Assembly (NCBI RefSeq): GCF_019397265.1
Contig: NZ_CP068985.1
Coordinates: 8,055,001-8,119,000 of the forward strand
From: Nonomuraea coxensis DSM 45129
GTDB lineage: Bacteria > Actinomycetota > Actinomycetes > Streptosporangiales > Streptosporangiaceae
DNA: 64,000 bases
Reading direction: 5' to 3'
Part shown: in pieces, positions 17,753-26,216 of the stretch
How the letters are laid out: each line of letters begins with the position of its first letter
How positions within the stretch are numbered: the first letter of the stretch is position 1
Position numbers and translations under genes: made by a program
The notes under the pieces: generated by a model
Databases searched by the model: none
The model's input: only the letters and a program-made list of their open reading frames with translations
What the model was told of the DNA's origin: nothing

Positions 17753-18655
17753 ATGAAGACCATCAACGTCTGCTTCGGCGTCGACGTGGACGCCGTCGCC
17801 GGCTGGATCGGCTCGTACGGCGGCCAGGAGTCCCCGAACGACATCCAGCGCGGCGTGTTCGCCGCCGAGGTGGGCACCCCGCGCCTGCTGCGGCTGTTCG
17901 AGCGGGAGGGCATCACGACGAGCTGGTTCGTGCCTGGCCACTCGGCGGAGTCGTTCCCCGAGCAGATGAGCAGGATCGTCGAGGCCGGGCACGACGTCGG
18001 CGCGCACGGCTACATGCACGAGAACCCGGTGGCGATGTCGGCACAGCAGGAGGAGGACGTGCTGGCCCGCAGCCTGGAGGTGCTCGACCGGGTGCTCGGC
18101 GTACGGCCCCGCGGCTACGTCGCGCCCTGGTGGGAGATGTCGGAGCGGACGATCGACCTGCTGCTGCGCTACGGCTTCAGCTACGACCATTCGCAGTCGT
18201 ACCACGACTTCCTGCCCTTCTACGCGCGCAAGGGCGAGCAGTGGACCCGCATCGACTACGAGCGGGACGCCTCGACGTGGATGCGGCCGCTCGTCCACGG
18301 CCAGGAGGTGAACCTGGTGGAGTTCTCGGCGAGCTGGTATCTCGACGACCTGCCGCCGATGATGTTCATCAAGGCCTCGCCGAACAGCCACGGCTTCGTC
18401 AACCCGCGCGACCTCGAACAGCAGTGGCGCGACCAGTTCGACTGGGTCCACCGCGAGCTCGACTACGCGGTCTTCCCCATCACGCTGCACCCCGACGTCA
18501 GCGGCCGGCCCCAGGTGCTGCTGATGCTGGAACGGCTGATCGGCCACATCCGGGGCCACGAAGGCGTGCGGTTCATGTCGCTGGCCGAGGCCGAGGACGA
18601 CTTCCGCGCCCGCTACCCCTTCGACGGCGAGGCCCGGCCCGCGGACGTGCGGTGA
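17753..18655 (+). CDS. Polysaccharide deacetylase family protein (PuuE/PgdA-like)
   Basis: 300 residues, no signal peptide, CE4-like fold of the cytoplasmic branch: CFGVDVDAVAGW (metal site D), SWFVPGHSAESFP, GHDVGAHGYMHENP (HxxxH), YVAPWWEMSE, YDHSQSYHDFLPFYAR and FPITLHPDVSGRPQ. This arrangement is that of the peptidoglycan-deacetylase/allantoinase-like group that acts on C-N bonds; substrate unknown. Its stop overlaps the start of the glutaminase (GTGA), so the two genes are co-translated. Confidence 0.85.
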   Translation: MKTINVCFGVDVDAVAGWIGSYGGQESPNDIQRGVFAAEVGTPRLLRLFEREGITTSWFVPGHSAESFPEQMSRIVEAGHDVGAHGYMHENPVAMSAQQEEDVLARSLEVLDRVLGVRPRGYVAPWWEMSERTIDLLLRYGFSYDHSQSYHDFLPFYARKGEQWTRIDYERDASTWMRPLVHGQEVNLVEFSASWYLDDLPPMMFIKASPNSHGFVNPRDLEQQWRDQFDWVHRELDYAVFPITLHPDVSGRPQVLLMLERLIGHIRGHEGVRFMSLAEAEDDFRARYPFDGEARPADVR

Positions 18656-19557
18656 CCTCCGAGCGCTGGCGGCCGCTGCTCGACGGCGCGCTCGCCGAGG
18701 CGGCCACGGTGCGGGGCGGGCGGGTCGTCACGTACATCCCCGCGCTGGCCGGCGCCGACCCTCGCCTGCTGGCCGTGGCGATGGTCGCCCCGGACGGCGA
18801 GGCCGGCGCCGCAGGCGACCGGGAGGCCGTCTTCCCGCTGATGTCGGCGGCCAAGCCGTTCGTGTACGCGCTCGCGCTGGCCGAGCACGGCTTCGCGAAG
18901 GTGCACGAGCACGTGGGGACCGAGCCCAGCGGAGCCCCGTTCGACGCGACGGTGGTGCGGAGCGGGTCGGGCACCCCGTTCAACGCGATGACCAACATCG
19001 GCGCCATCGTCACGACCTCGCTCGTGCGGGGCGGGGTGCTGGAGTTCCTGAGCCGCTGCGCCGGGCGTTCCCTGGAGGTGGACGCCGCCGTGCTCGACAG
19101 CCAGCGCCGCGCCGGTGACCGCAACAAGGCCCTCGCCTACCTGGCGCACGGACACAGCTCCCTGGTCGGCGACCCTGCCGAGGCCGTGGACCGCTACTTC
19201 ACGCAGTGCGCCACCCGCGTGACGGTGACGGACCTGGCCCGGATGGCCGCGACGCTGGCCGGCGGGGGGACCCTGCCGGGCACCGGGGAGCGGCTGATCG
19301 AGGCGCGGGTGGTCCGTACCGTGCTGGCCGTGATGACGACCTGCGGGATGTACCAGGCGTCGGGGAGCTGGCTGGTGCACGCCGGGCTGCCGGCGAAGAG
19401 CGGCGTGTCCGGCTGCCTGGTCGCCGCGCTCCCGGGGCGGATCGGCATCGCCGCCTACAGCCCGCCGGTGGACGAGCACGGCAACAGCGTGCGGGCGATG
19501 GCCGCCTGCGCGTACCTGACTCAGCGGCTCGGCCTCCACCTGCTCGACGTCCCCTGA
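18652..19557 (+). CDS. glsA: Glutaminase
   Basis: Hydrolyses L-glutamine to glutamate and ammonia. Serine beta-lactamase-like fold with the SxxK catalytic motif in FPLMSAAKPFVYAL, and the conserved blocks GTEPSGAPFDA, PFNAMTNIGAI, MTTCGMYQASGSW and GLPAKSGVSG. 301 residues, normal size. GTG start overlaps the upstream stop by three bases, giving a two-gene operon with a C-N hydrolase-like deacetylase, which hints at a shared nitrogen-release role. Confidence 0.93.
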   Translation: MTSERWRPLLDGALAEAATVRGGRVVTYIPALAGADPRLLAVAMVAPDGEAGAAGDREAVFPLMSAAKPFVYALALAEHGFAKVHEHVGTEPSGAPFDATVVRSGSGTPFNAMTNIGAIVTTSLVRGGVLEFLSRCAGRSLEVDAAVLDSQRRAGDRNKALAYLAHGHSSLVGDPAEAVDRYFTQCATRVTVTDLARMAATLAGGGTLPGTGERLIEARVVRTVLAVMTTCGMYQASGSWLVHAGLPAKSGVSGCLVAALPGRIGIAAYSPPVDEHGNSVRAMAACAYLTQRLGLHLLDVP

Positions 19558-19574
19558 TTGACTACCGTGGCCGT

Positions 19575-19985
19575 ATGGACCTCACCATTCACACGACCGT
19601 CCTCCCGCACGACGACCCGGACGCCTCCCTGGCCTTCTGGCGCGACGTCCTCGGCTTCGAGGTGCGCAACGACGTCGGGCAGGGCAGGATGCGCTGGATC
19701 ACGGTCGGCCCCGCCGGCCGGCCCGAGACGTCCATCCTGCTGGCGCCGCCCGACGCCGACCCCGGCATCACCGACGACGAGCGCCGGACCATCGCCGAGA
19801 TGATGGCCAAGGGCACCTACGGCTGGATCCTGCTCGCCACTCCCGACCTCGACGACACCTTCGCCAAGGTGCGGGCGGCCGGCGCGGAGGTCGTCCAGGA
19901 GCCGGTCGAGCAGCCGTACGGGACCCGCGACTGCGCCTTCCGCGACCCCTCAGGCAACCTGGTGCGCGTCCAGGAGCTGCGCTGA
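19575..19985 (+). CDS. VOC-family protein (glyoxalase superfamily)
   Basis: 136 residues with two beta-alpha-beta-beta-beta units: LPHDDPDASLAFWRDVLGFE, RWITVGPAGRPETSILLAPP, and the C-terminal YGTRDCAFRDPSGNLVRVQE that supplies a metal-ligand glutamate. TACCGT ends six bases before the ATG, suggesting leaderless transcription. Substrate unknown. Confidence 0.87.
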   Translation: MDLTIHTTVLPHDDPDASLAFWRDVLGFEVRNDVGQGRMRWITVGPAGRPETSILLAPPDADPGITDDERRTIAEMMAKGTYGWILLATPDLDDTFAKVRAAGAEVVQEPVEQPYGTRDCAFRDPSGNLVRVQELR

Positions 19986-19990
19986 CCGCC

Positions 19991-20526
19991 ATGCGGGTGA
20001 CCGCGGTCAGCTCAGCCGGACATCCCGGCCGCCCGAACGAGGACTTCACGGGCGCCGTGCCGGGCGCCGCCGTCCTCGACCTTGACCGGGCCGACGCCCC
20101 GCTCGTCGTCACCGATCCACGGGAGGTGGTCATCAGCGGCTCGTACGAGCCCGCGCTGGAGGCCGCCGCCGGGACGCCGCCGCGTACGGGCGGATCCTGC
20201 GCGACCTGCGCGCCCACCGCAACGCGCCCGGCGGCTTCTGGCTGGCCAAGGACGACCCGCGGGCGGCGGACGAGGCCGTCACCGGCAGCGTGCCGATCGC
20301 CGGGCTGACCGCCGCCGCCCTGCTCAGCAACGGGGCGGCCCGCGTGGTCGAGCGCTTCAGGCTCGCCGGCTGGCCCGAGGTCATGTCCGCCCTGGCGTCC
20401 ACCGGCCCGGCCGGCGTCATCGACCGTGTCCGCCAGGCCGAGGCGTCCGGCGGCGTCCCCTCGGACGACGCCACCATCACCCACTGCACGGCGTTCACCG
20501 CCCCCTGCGTCCGGGTCAGGCGTTGA
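19991..20526 (+). pseudogene. Decayed PP2C-like phosphatase gene
   Basis: The N-terminus MRVTAVSSAGHPGRPNEDFT and GAVPGAAVL are the start of an actinobacterial PP2C-like protein, but the text jumps straight to DRADAPLVVTDPREVV, which belongs to the C-terminal half. Beyond about 20170 the reading frame changes: YGRILRDLRAHRNAPGGFWL continues in another frame to SDDATITHC. So a large internal deletion plus a frameshift. The 3' end overlaps the convergent TetR gene. The family assignment is from motif memory. Confidence 0.6.
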
Positions 20527-21088
20527 GGGCCCTTCGCACGGCTGTCTCCACCAACTCGCGCACCTCCTGCTCGGTGAAGATGTCCGGCAGCGTCAGCCGC
20601 TCCACGATGAGCCAGTTGAGCGCCAGGTACAGCAGCAGCACAGAGGTCGAGTCGCCCGGCAGGCCCGAAGCGGCGTGGTAGGCGATGTTGGCGTCGATGT
20701 CCTCGCGGATGCGCTTGGTCAGCACCGCCCGCAGTTCGGGACGCCGGGTGGACTCCAGCCGGAGCTCCAGCAGGGCCAGGTAGCCGGAGTTGAAGGCGGA
20801 GATGCGGTCCACCAGCTCGTGCATGAGCTCGGCGTAGCGGGTCTCGTCCTGCACGCCCTCCCTGCCGCGGGACATCGTGGCCTCGTCGGGTAGCAACCGC
20901 TCATAGATCCGCCCGCCGACCTGCGTGAACAGGTCGTCGCGGTTGGCGAAGTAGTTGGAGGCCGTCCCCGGGGGCACGGCCGCCTCCGCGTCGACGGCGC
21001 GGAAGGTCAGCCCTCGCGCTCCCTCCTTGGCCAGCACCTCGATGGCCGCGTCGATCAACGCCTGCCGCCGCTCGGGATTCCTCCGCAC
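20516..21088 (-). CDS. TetR-family regulator
   Basis: 190 residues. Helix-turn-helix in residues 25-50 (LTFRAVDAEAAVPPGTASNY, then FANRDDLF). Divergent from the RibD-like reductase at 21161, with an operator region between. The 3' end overlaps the PP2C remnant. Ligand unknown. Confidence 0.9.
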   Translation of the reverse strand: MRRNPERRQALIDAAIEVLAKEGARGLTFRAVDAEAAVPPGTASNYFANRDDLFTQVGGRIYERLLPDEATMSRGREGVQDETRYAELMHELVDRISAFNSGYLALLELRLESTRRPELRAVLTKRIREDIDANIAYHAASGLPGDSTSVLLLYLALNWLIVERLTLPDIFTEQEVRELVETAVRRALNA

Positions 21089-21102
21089 TTGACACCACTC
21101 CG

Positions 21103-21143
21103 TCTGTAGTACTACGTTCTGACCACTACAGACAGAGTACTAC
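21103..21143. promoter_or_regulatory. TetR operator with overlapping palindromes
   Basis: TCTGTAGTACTAC (21103-21115) contains the perfect palindrome GTAGTACTAC; its first eight bases are the inverse of ACTACAGA (21125-21132), which is followed by a second AGTACTAC (21136-21143). Two half-overlapping inverted repeats between divergent genes suggest cooperative binding of two dimers. Confidence 0.65.
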
Positions 21144-21160
21144 ATCGGGAGTTGCTGAGT

Positions 21161-21733
21161 ATGCGCAAGCTTGTCTACTACATCGGCGTCTCGCTCGACG
21201 GCTACATCGCCGGCCCCGGCGCCGAGTTCGACTTCTACCCCGTGTCCGACCAGATGGCCGCCTGGATCAACGAGCGTTACCCCGAGACCGTCCCCACCCA
21301 TGTCCGCGGGCCCGCCGGCCTCGGCGACGTGCCGAACAAGGTCTTCGACACCCTGGTGATGGGCCGCGGCACCTACGAGCCCGCCCTGCACGCCGCCATC
21401 ACCAGCCCGTACGCCCACCTGCGCCAGTACGTCGTCTCCACCACCCTGACGATCGACGACCCCGCCGTGCGGGTCGAGAAGGGCGACCCGGTCGAGCTCG
21501 TCCGGCGACTGAAGGCCGAGGACACCGGCATGGACATCTACCTCTGCGGCGGCGGCAGGCTGGCCGCCGCCCTGCTCCCGGAGATCGACGAGATCATCCT
21601 CAAGAGCTACCCCGTGGTGGCCGGCGCCGGCATCCCCATGTTCTCCGGGACGTTCCGCCCCACCCTGTTCACCCCCACCCGGCGCGAGTCCTTCGACAAC
21701 GGCGCCCAGGTCACCTGGCTCACCAGGACCTGA
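21161..21733 (+). CDS. Dihydrofolate reductase family protein (RibD C-terminal domain)
   Basis: 190 residues with the RibD_C/DHFR-like fold: MRKLVYYIGVSLDGYIAGPG, VMGRGTYEPAL, YVVSTTL, DIYLCGGGRLAAALLPEIDE and KSYPVVAGAGIPMFSG. NADPH-dependent reduction of an unknown substrate is expected. GGGAG lies nine bases before the ATG at 21161. Probably repressed by the divergent TetR protein. Confidence 0.88.
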   Translation: MRKLVYYIGVSLDGYIAGPGAEFDFYPVSDQMAAWINERYPETVPTHVRGPAGLGDVPNKVFDTLVMGRGTYEPALHAAITSPYAHLRQYVVSTTLTIDDPAVRVEKGDPVELVRRLKAEDTGMDIYLCGGGRLAAALLPEIDEIILKSYPVVAGAGIPMFSGTFRPTLFTPTRRESFDNGAQVTWLTRT

Positions 21734-21749
21734 CCCCCGCACCGCCACG

Positions 21750-22733
21750 TCACTCGTAGCGGCCGGCCATCCTGACGGCGCGGTCGTGCAGGTAGTCACG
21801 CAACCACTGCGGAGCCAGGACCTCCGCGTACGTCGCGAGCTGCCACAACGCCCATCGGGCGTGCCGGTGGTCCTGGAAGGACACCTCCATCCGCAGCCGG
21901 CCGTCCGCGTCGGCCTCTTCGGCCTCTTCGACCTCTTCGGCGAGGACGGCCAGCGCGGTGCCGACCAGGCCCTCCCGCCGCGCCTGGTCCACCCGTACCA
22001 GGACGGTGACCTGGTCGCCGCCGGTCCTGAACCGGGTGCTGCGCTCCTGCCAGGCCCGGCCGAGATCGACCCGGTCGGCCCGCTGGGCGGGTTCGGCGAG
22101 CTCCCTGGCGGCCAGGATCCGGGACAGCCGGTAGGTACGGTCCTCGCCCGACCGCGTGGCCAGCAGGTAACCCCGGTCCCGTACGGTGACCAGGCCGACC
22201 GGGTCCACCGTGCGCCACTGCGGGTCCTGGCCCTCGGCCGCGTAGTGAATGTCCAGCTTGTGCCCGGCGAACACCGCCCGCAGGACCTCGGCCGCCACGG
22301 CGCCCGGCACCTCCTCCTCGGCGAGCCGGCGCGAGAGGAGGTCGATCTCCGGCTCGATGAGCAGGCGCCCGGCCGCCCCTGCCGCGGTGTCCCGATAACT
22401 CTCGGGCAGGGCGTCGACCACCTTGAGCATCGCCGAGGCGAGCGCCGAGCCGAGCCCGAACGCCTGCGCGCCGCGCCGCGACCCGGCGACCAGCAGGGCG
22501 AGAGCCTCGTCGTGGTTCAACCCGGTCAGCTCGGTACGGAAACCGGGCAGCAACGCGAACCCGCCGTGCCGTCCGCGTTCGGCGTAGACCGGGACGCCGG
22601 CCGCGGACAGCGCCTCGATGTCGCGCAGCACCGTACGGGTGGACACCTCCAGCTCGCGGGCGAGCGCGGTCGCGGACAGCCGGCCGTGCTGCCGCAGCAG
22701 CAGCACCAGCGAGACCAACCGGTCGGCACGCAT
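21750..22733 (-). CDS. WYL-domain transcriptional regulator (YafY-like)
   Basis: 327 residues: N-terminal winged helix (residues 1-60, ATALARELEVSTRTVLRDIE) and a C-terminal WYL ligand-sensing domain (KLDIHYAAEGQDPQWRTVDP, VGLVTVRDRGYLLATR). Divergent from the RidA-family gene with an inverted repeat between them. WYL proteins often sense nucleotides or oligonucleotides; here the ligand is unknown. Confidence 0.9.
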   Translation of the reverse strand: MRADRLVSLVLLLRQHGRLSATALARELEVSTRTVLRDIEALSAAGVPVYAERGRHGGFALLPGFRTELTGLNHDEALALLVAGSRRGAQAFGLGSALASAMLKVVDALPESYRDTAAGAAGRLLIEPEIDLLSRRLAEEEVPGAVAAEVLRAVFAGHKLDIHYAAEGQDPQWRTVDPVGLVTVRDRGYLLATRSGEDRTYRLSRILAARELAEPAQRADRVDLGRAWQERSTRFRTGGDQVTVLVRVDQARREGLVGTALAVLAEEVEEAEEADADGRLRMEVSFQDHRHARWALWQLATYAEVLAPQWLRDYLHDRAVRMAGRYE

Positions 22734-22753
22734 CCAAGAACATTAGCGAAATA

Positions 22754-22772
22754 CACGACACAGGATGTCGTG
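22754..22772. promoter_or_regulatory. Inverted repeat between WYL regulator and RidA gene
   Basis: CACGACA (22754-22760) and TGTCGTG (22766-22772) are perfect inverse arms around CAGGA, about 20 bp from the WYL start codon. Likely its operator. Confidence 0.55.
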
Positions 22773-22849
22773 CTTTGTTTGCCAGGCTCTTCGACGCGCC
22801 CGAAAGGTGACGGCGCGATGTCGACGAACCGTATGGAGCTGATGTGGCG

Positions 22850-23245
22850 ATGGAACGAACGGCGATCAACCCGTGGCCGTGGTCCCTGGAGCTGGGCTAC
22901 AACCAGGGCGAGGTCGTCTCCGGCGACACCCGGACCCTGTACTGCTCCGGGCAGACCGCGATGAGCGGCGACGGCAAGCCCCAGCACGCCGATGACATGG
23001 CGGCGCAGCTGACGCTGAGCCTCGACAACCTGGAGGCCGTGCTCGCCGAGGCCGGCATGACCCTGGCGAACCTCGTCCGGCTCAACGTCTACACGACCGA
23101 CGTCGACCGGCTCTTCGAGCATTACGGCGCGCTGGCGTCCCGGCTGGGCGCCGCCGGGGTGGCCCCGGCCACCACGATGCTCGGCGTGACCCGGCTGGCG
23201 ATCCCCGGCCTGATGGTCGAGCTTGAGGGCACCGCCGTCGCGTGA
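22850..23245 (+). CDS. RidA family protein
   Basis: 131 residues. RidA/YjgF trimeric imine-deaminase fold: GYNQGEVVSGDTRTLYCSGQ, LSLDNLEAVLAEAGMTLANL, VRLNVYTTDVDRLFEHYGAL and the C-terminal signature GLMVELEGTAVA. Members hydrolyse reactive enamines/imines. Start ATG at 22850; an in-frame alternative at 22844 adds two residues. Divergent from the WYL regulator. Confidence 0.88.
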   Translation: MERTAINPWPWSLELGYNQGEVVSGDTRTLYCSGQTAMSGDGKPQHADDMAAQLTLSLDNLEAVLAEAGMTLANLVRLNVYTTDVDRLFEHYGALASRLGAAGVAPATTMLGVTRLAIPGLMVELEGTAVA

Positions 23246-23305
23246 CCCGCGGGGCGGCGCGACAATCCTGCGAACTTCCGGTCATGGCCGCGCATCTCAT
23301 AATTC

Positions 23306-23944
23306 ATGATCAAAAAGACGGTGACCGTGGCGTTGGCGATCGGCACGGTCCTGGCAGGAACGAGCGCCGCCCACGCCACCGCCACCAGGATTCCGAAGTA
23401 CTTCCTGCTGACCGAGCGCGCGGCCGCCGCGGGAGCGGTCGTCGAGGGCGAGGAGTGGTGGAAGATCAGCGACAGCCTGTCCCGCCCGCTCGAGTTCAAC
23501 CCCTGCCGCTCGAAGGCGAAGGGGAAACCCCGCGACGGCCGGGTGGCCATGCGCACCATCACCTACCTCTCCAGCGCACCGTCGGGCTCCAGCGAACAGC
23601 TCGTCCTGTACGCGAACGCCAGATCCGCCCAGGCAGCCTTCCGTAAGCTCCGGGCGGACCTGGCCAGGTGCTCGAAGCCGGCAGTGGTGAAACGCGACCG
23701 GTTCGGCTACGTGACCAAGCCGTTGCGCGTCGGCGACGAGGCTCTCTCGGTGGCGGGTCACGAGTACGGCCCGACCGGCAGGCGTCTGTCCCCGTCCGAC
23801 GACCTGGCGGTGGTCGCGCGCCGGGGCGCCGCCCTGTTCCTCTACACCGCCAACGCCAGGGGCCGAGGAGCGAAGAAGGAGATCACCGCCCAGGCCGGAA
23901 AAATGGCGAAGAAGGTGTGCGGCCTTCCCGGCGTGTGCCCGTGA
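23306..23944 (+). CDS. Secreted protein of unknown function
   Basis: 212 residues with a signal peptide (MIKKTVTVALAIGTVLAGTS, cleavage after AHA near residue 24). The mature part has cysteines at FNPCRS, LARCSK, KKVCGL and VCP, suggesting disulfides, and a domain seen in secreted actinobacterial proteins in which an averaged read-out such as SGSSEQLVLYANARSAQAAF precedes a Cys-containing helix. No catalytic motif seen. Confidence 0.75.
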   Translation: MIKKTVTVALAIGTVLAGTSAAHATATRIPKYFLLTERAAAAGAVVEGEEWWKISDSLSRPLEFNPCRSKAKGKPRDGRVAMRTITYLSSAPSGSSEQLVLYANARSAQAAFRKLRADLARCSKPAVVKRDRFGYVTKPLRVGDEALSVAGHEYGPTGRRLSPSDDLAVVARRGAALFLYTANARGRGAKKEITAQAGKMAKKVCGLPGVCP

Positions 23945-23975
23945 TGTCACAACCCTCATGAAGGCGGCGTCCGAG

Positions 23976-24167
23976 CTTCGTCGAGCGCATCCGAAACACC
24001 GTAACCGGGATCGACGCGGCCGGACGGGCCGTGACGTCGGCGAAAGGTCGACGGCATCCTGGCGATCCGGACCGAGGACGCCCGCGTCACCGGCATCTCC
24101 TACGCCCGCAACCCCGACAAGCCGGCGTACGTAGCGTCCGAGACCCCCCTCACCCTGGACGACGAGC
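23976..24167 (+). pseudogene. C-terminal remnant of an ECF sigma factor (SigJ-like tail)
   Basis: FVERIRNTVTGIDAAGRAVT is followed, after a frameshift near 24047, by VDGILAIRTEDARVTGISYA then RNPDKPAYV. The pattern VDGILAIR...RVTGI..ARNPDKL resembles the NTF2-like tail of ECF41/SigJ sigma factors. No sigma-2/sigma-4 domains are present upstream. Family assignment is by recall and tentative. Confidence 0.4.
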
Positions 24168-24171
24168 GCCG

Positions 24172-24489
24172 CTACTCGGCGGCGGGCCGCTCGCCGGACG
24201 TCCGGGCGAGCGCCACGATCCGCTCCAGCGCCGCCGCGTGCCGCACGAAGGCCTCCCGGCCCTGGGGGGTGAGCTGCACGTACGTACGCCGCGCACGCTT
24301 GTCCTGGCTCTTGCGCACGACGACGTATCCGGCGCCGGCCAGCGCGGAGACCTGCTTGGACAGGGCCGAGTCGCTGGTGCCGATCGAGTCCCGGAGGAAG
24401 CCGAAGTCCACCCAGTCGGCCGGCGCCAGCACCGCCACGATCGACAGCCTGGCCGGTACGTGCAGGAACTCGTCGAACTGCGGATCCAT
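24172..24489 (-). CDS. Winged-helix (MarR-like) transcriptional regulator
   Basis: 105 residues of the short HTH_27 type: HVPARLSIVAVLAPADWVDF, GTSDSALSKQVSALAGAGYV, VRKSQDKRARRTYVQLTPQG, REAFVRHAAALERIV. Its ATG overlaps the stop of the upstream membrane-protein gene (ATGA), so both are translated from one message. Two inverted repeats ahead of the operon are the likely operator for autoregulation. Confidence 0.88.
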   Translation of the reverse strand: MDPQFDEFLHVPARLSIVAVLAPADWVDFGFLRDSIGTSDSALSKQVSALAGAGYVVVRKSQDKRARRTYVQLTPQGREAFVRHAAALERIVALARTSGERPAAE

Positions 24490-24986
24490 CAGCGCCGCCC
24501 GCGGCCCTGCTGGACGAGCGACCTCATGACCAGGCGGTTGAGTGGCACGGCCGCGACGTACGCGAGAGCCCCCAGGACGGCGCCGGCCATGGCCTGCGAC
24601 ATCAGGCCGTGCGCGGGCGCGCCAAGGAGCGCGAACGCGAGGATGCGCCCCACAGCGAAGACCATGCAGACCCCGATGAGCACCACGCTGTGGTACAGCG
24701 CCTCCTGGACGGTGGGCTGCCTCCGGACCGCGGACCGATATTCGTAGACGACGCCCACGGCCACGAACAGGGCGAATCCGAGCGCGCCGCCGATGTACTG
24801 CCACGGCGCCCCCAGGTCGATCGCGGCGAAGCTGATGAACAGACCGAACGCGACGATGATCACACGAGGCATCGCGAAGCTGCGCCGGACGATCTCGTTC
24901 CTGGTCGTTTCCTGGAGCCGGCGGATGTCGTCGAGTGACGACTGGGCGTCGCGCGGGTTCAAGAAGGCCACCTCCATGGTCGGCAT
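24489..24986 (-). CDS. Integral membrane protein
   Basis: 165 residues, four predicted membrane helices (MPRVIIVAFGLFISFAAIDL; YIGGALGFALFVAVGVVYEY; SVVLIGVCMVFAVGRILAFA; AMAGAVLGALAYVAAVPLNR) after a 35-residue cytoplasmic helix. Encoded with a small winged-helix regulator; such pairs are common in actinomycetes, function unknown. ATG at 24984-24986. Confidence 0.82.
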   Translation of the reverse strand: MPTMEVAFLNPRDAQSSLDDIRRLQETTRNEIVRRSFAMPRVIIVAFGLFISFAAIDLGAPWQYIGGALGFALFVAVGVVYEYRSAVRRQPTVQEALYHSVVLIGVCMVFAVGRILAFALLGAPAHGLMSQAMAGAVLGALAYVAAVPLNRLVMRSLVQQGRGRR

Positions 24987-24990
24987 GACT

Positions 24991-25034
24991 ACTTTCCCAT
25001 AAGGAAAGTAGCACGTGCTTTCCTCAGAGGAAAG
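24991..25034. promoter_or_regulatory. Two inverted repeats upstream of the membrane protein/regulator operon
   Basis: ACTTTCC-N5-GGAAAGT (24991-25009) and CTTTCCT-CAG-AGGAAAG (25018-25034) share the half-site CTTTCC/GGAAAG and sit directly before the operon start. They look like tandem sites for the encoded winged-helix protein. Confidence 0.65.
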
Positions 25035-25064
25035 TCGTCATGGAGCCCCTACCCCTCGCGCACG

Positions 25065-25342
25065 TCATCCGCCGCCGATGTCGTGGGCCGAGGGATCCGC
25101 CACGACGCCGAACCGCCACGCGACCCCGGGACGCTCCACCGTCGGCGCGACCGGATTCTCCATGACCTCGATCATCAGGATCCGACCCGCCTTGACTCCG
25201 CCGGCACCCCAGTCGACCAGTTCCTTCCCCAACTACTCGACGTCCCGGAAGTCGTAGACCTTGAGGTTGATTGATCCGTCCTGATTCTTCGTCAAGGCAC
25301 ACGCCAGGTCGGCCGAGCCGAGCAAGGAAGACACGACCACCC
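25065..25342 (-). pseudogene. Possible degraded gene with an in-frame stop
   Basis: On the minus strand LACALTKNQDGSINLKVYDF is followed by RDVE, a TAG (25233-25235), then in the same frame LGKELVDWGAGGVKAGRILM and VENP-type text up to a TGA at 25065-25067. The amino-acid texture on both sides of the stop is protein-like. No family recognised; the stop could be real or the whole could be non-coding. Confidence 0.28.
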
Positions 25343-25400
25343 GCCGCGCCCGCCGCCGCTTTCGCCGAAAACGCGGAGAAACACCCCGTGATCGGGCACG

Positions 25401-26039
25401 ATGGGCGACGTGCCCTGGACGTCGCCGACCAGCCCGTGGGACAAGCTCCGGTACGTCGCCGCGTACGTGACCTTGGTCGCGGTGACCGGCAGCGCCGCCG
25501 TCCTGCTCGTGGCGCTCAACCTCGATGTGGGGCAGAGCATGTGGCCCGACGCGCAACCTGATGACCAAGTGATGGCGAAGTGGCGTACCGCCGCCGCCCT
25601 GGCCTACACCTCCGGCAGCGCGGTCGGCCACGTGTGCGCCCTGGTGGCCGGCCTGCTCGCCGCCCACTGGGCCAGGGATAACACTCGACGGACGGGCCTC
25701 GCCGCGGCGGTCCTCGCCGGCGCCGGACTGGGCCTGGCAGACCTGGCGGCGGCATCGTGGACGGCCGCTCCTCGCCTACGCGACCTCGCAGCCTCACCCG
25801 CCCTGACGGACAACGACGGCAGACTGATCGTCGACCCCGGCCTCCAGCACCATGGCAGCATCCCGGCCGCCATGGCCGCCGTCTTCGCGACGCTCCTGAT
25901 CGTCGCCGCCCTCGGGTCCGCCGTCGCTCAGGCGAGACCAGTCAACAAAGCCTTGCTCATCCTGGTATCTCTCGCACTCGCACCTGTCGCCCATTTCCTG
26001 ATCCCGGCCGTTGTGCTGATCCCCGGAGTGGACCCGTGA
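25401..26039 (+). CDS. Integral membrane protein
   Basis: 212 residues with four to five hydrophobic segments (YVAAYVTLVAVTGSAAVLLV; AVGHVCALVAGLLAAHWA; LAAAVLAGAGLGLADLAAAS; AAVFATLLIVAALGSAVA; LILVSLALAPVAHFLIPAVV). No family recognised. ATG at 25401. The convergent gene piece at 26062-26188 follows directly. Confidence 0.7.
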   Translation: MGDVPWTSPTSPWDKLRYVAAYVTLVAVTGSAAVLLVALNLDVGQSMWPDAQPDDQVMAKWRTAAALAYTSGSAVGHVCALVAGLLAAHWARDNTRRTGLAAAVLAGAGLGLADLAAASWTAAPRLRDLAASPALTDNDGRLIVDPGLQHHGSIPAAMAAVFATLLIVAALGSAVAQARPVNKALLILVSLALAPVAHFLIPAVVLIPGVDP

Positions 26040-26061
26040 CCCCCATCTGCCCGAATATCGT

Positions 26062-26188
26062 TCAGACTCCTTCGAACCAGATGTACCAGGGGCCCTTGAG
26101 GTGCTCATAGTCGCCCTCCACGGGATCCGGCACCCGATCCGGGCTGTACGCCGAAGCCGTAGCTCGCCCAACTGAGGGGCCACGGTGA
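26062..26188 (-). pseudogene. C-terminal piece of a gene split by the IS3 element
   Basis: Minus-strand reading frame ending EGDYEHLKGPWYIWFEGV then TGA at 26062. It has no start of its own and begins at the IS border, so it is probably the 3' part of the gene whose 5' part is at 27446-27994. Its Trp/Tyr-rich end looks like a genuine protein C-terminus. Confidence 0.5.
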
Positions 26189-26216
26189 TTCCGGACAGCC
26201 GTCTTATGGGCGTAGC

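Noticed and set aside
22818..22900. ATG-initiated short ORF ahead of the RidA gene
   Set aside because: Different frame from RidA, Trp/Arg-rich text without coding character.
9833..26039. Biosynthetic gene cluster
   Set aside because: Regulators, hydrolases and VOC proteins occur together but no PKS, NRPS, terpene or RiPP core enzyme is present.
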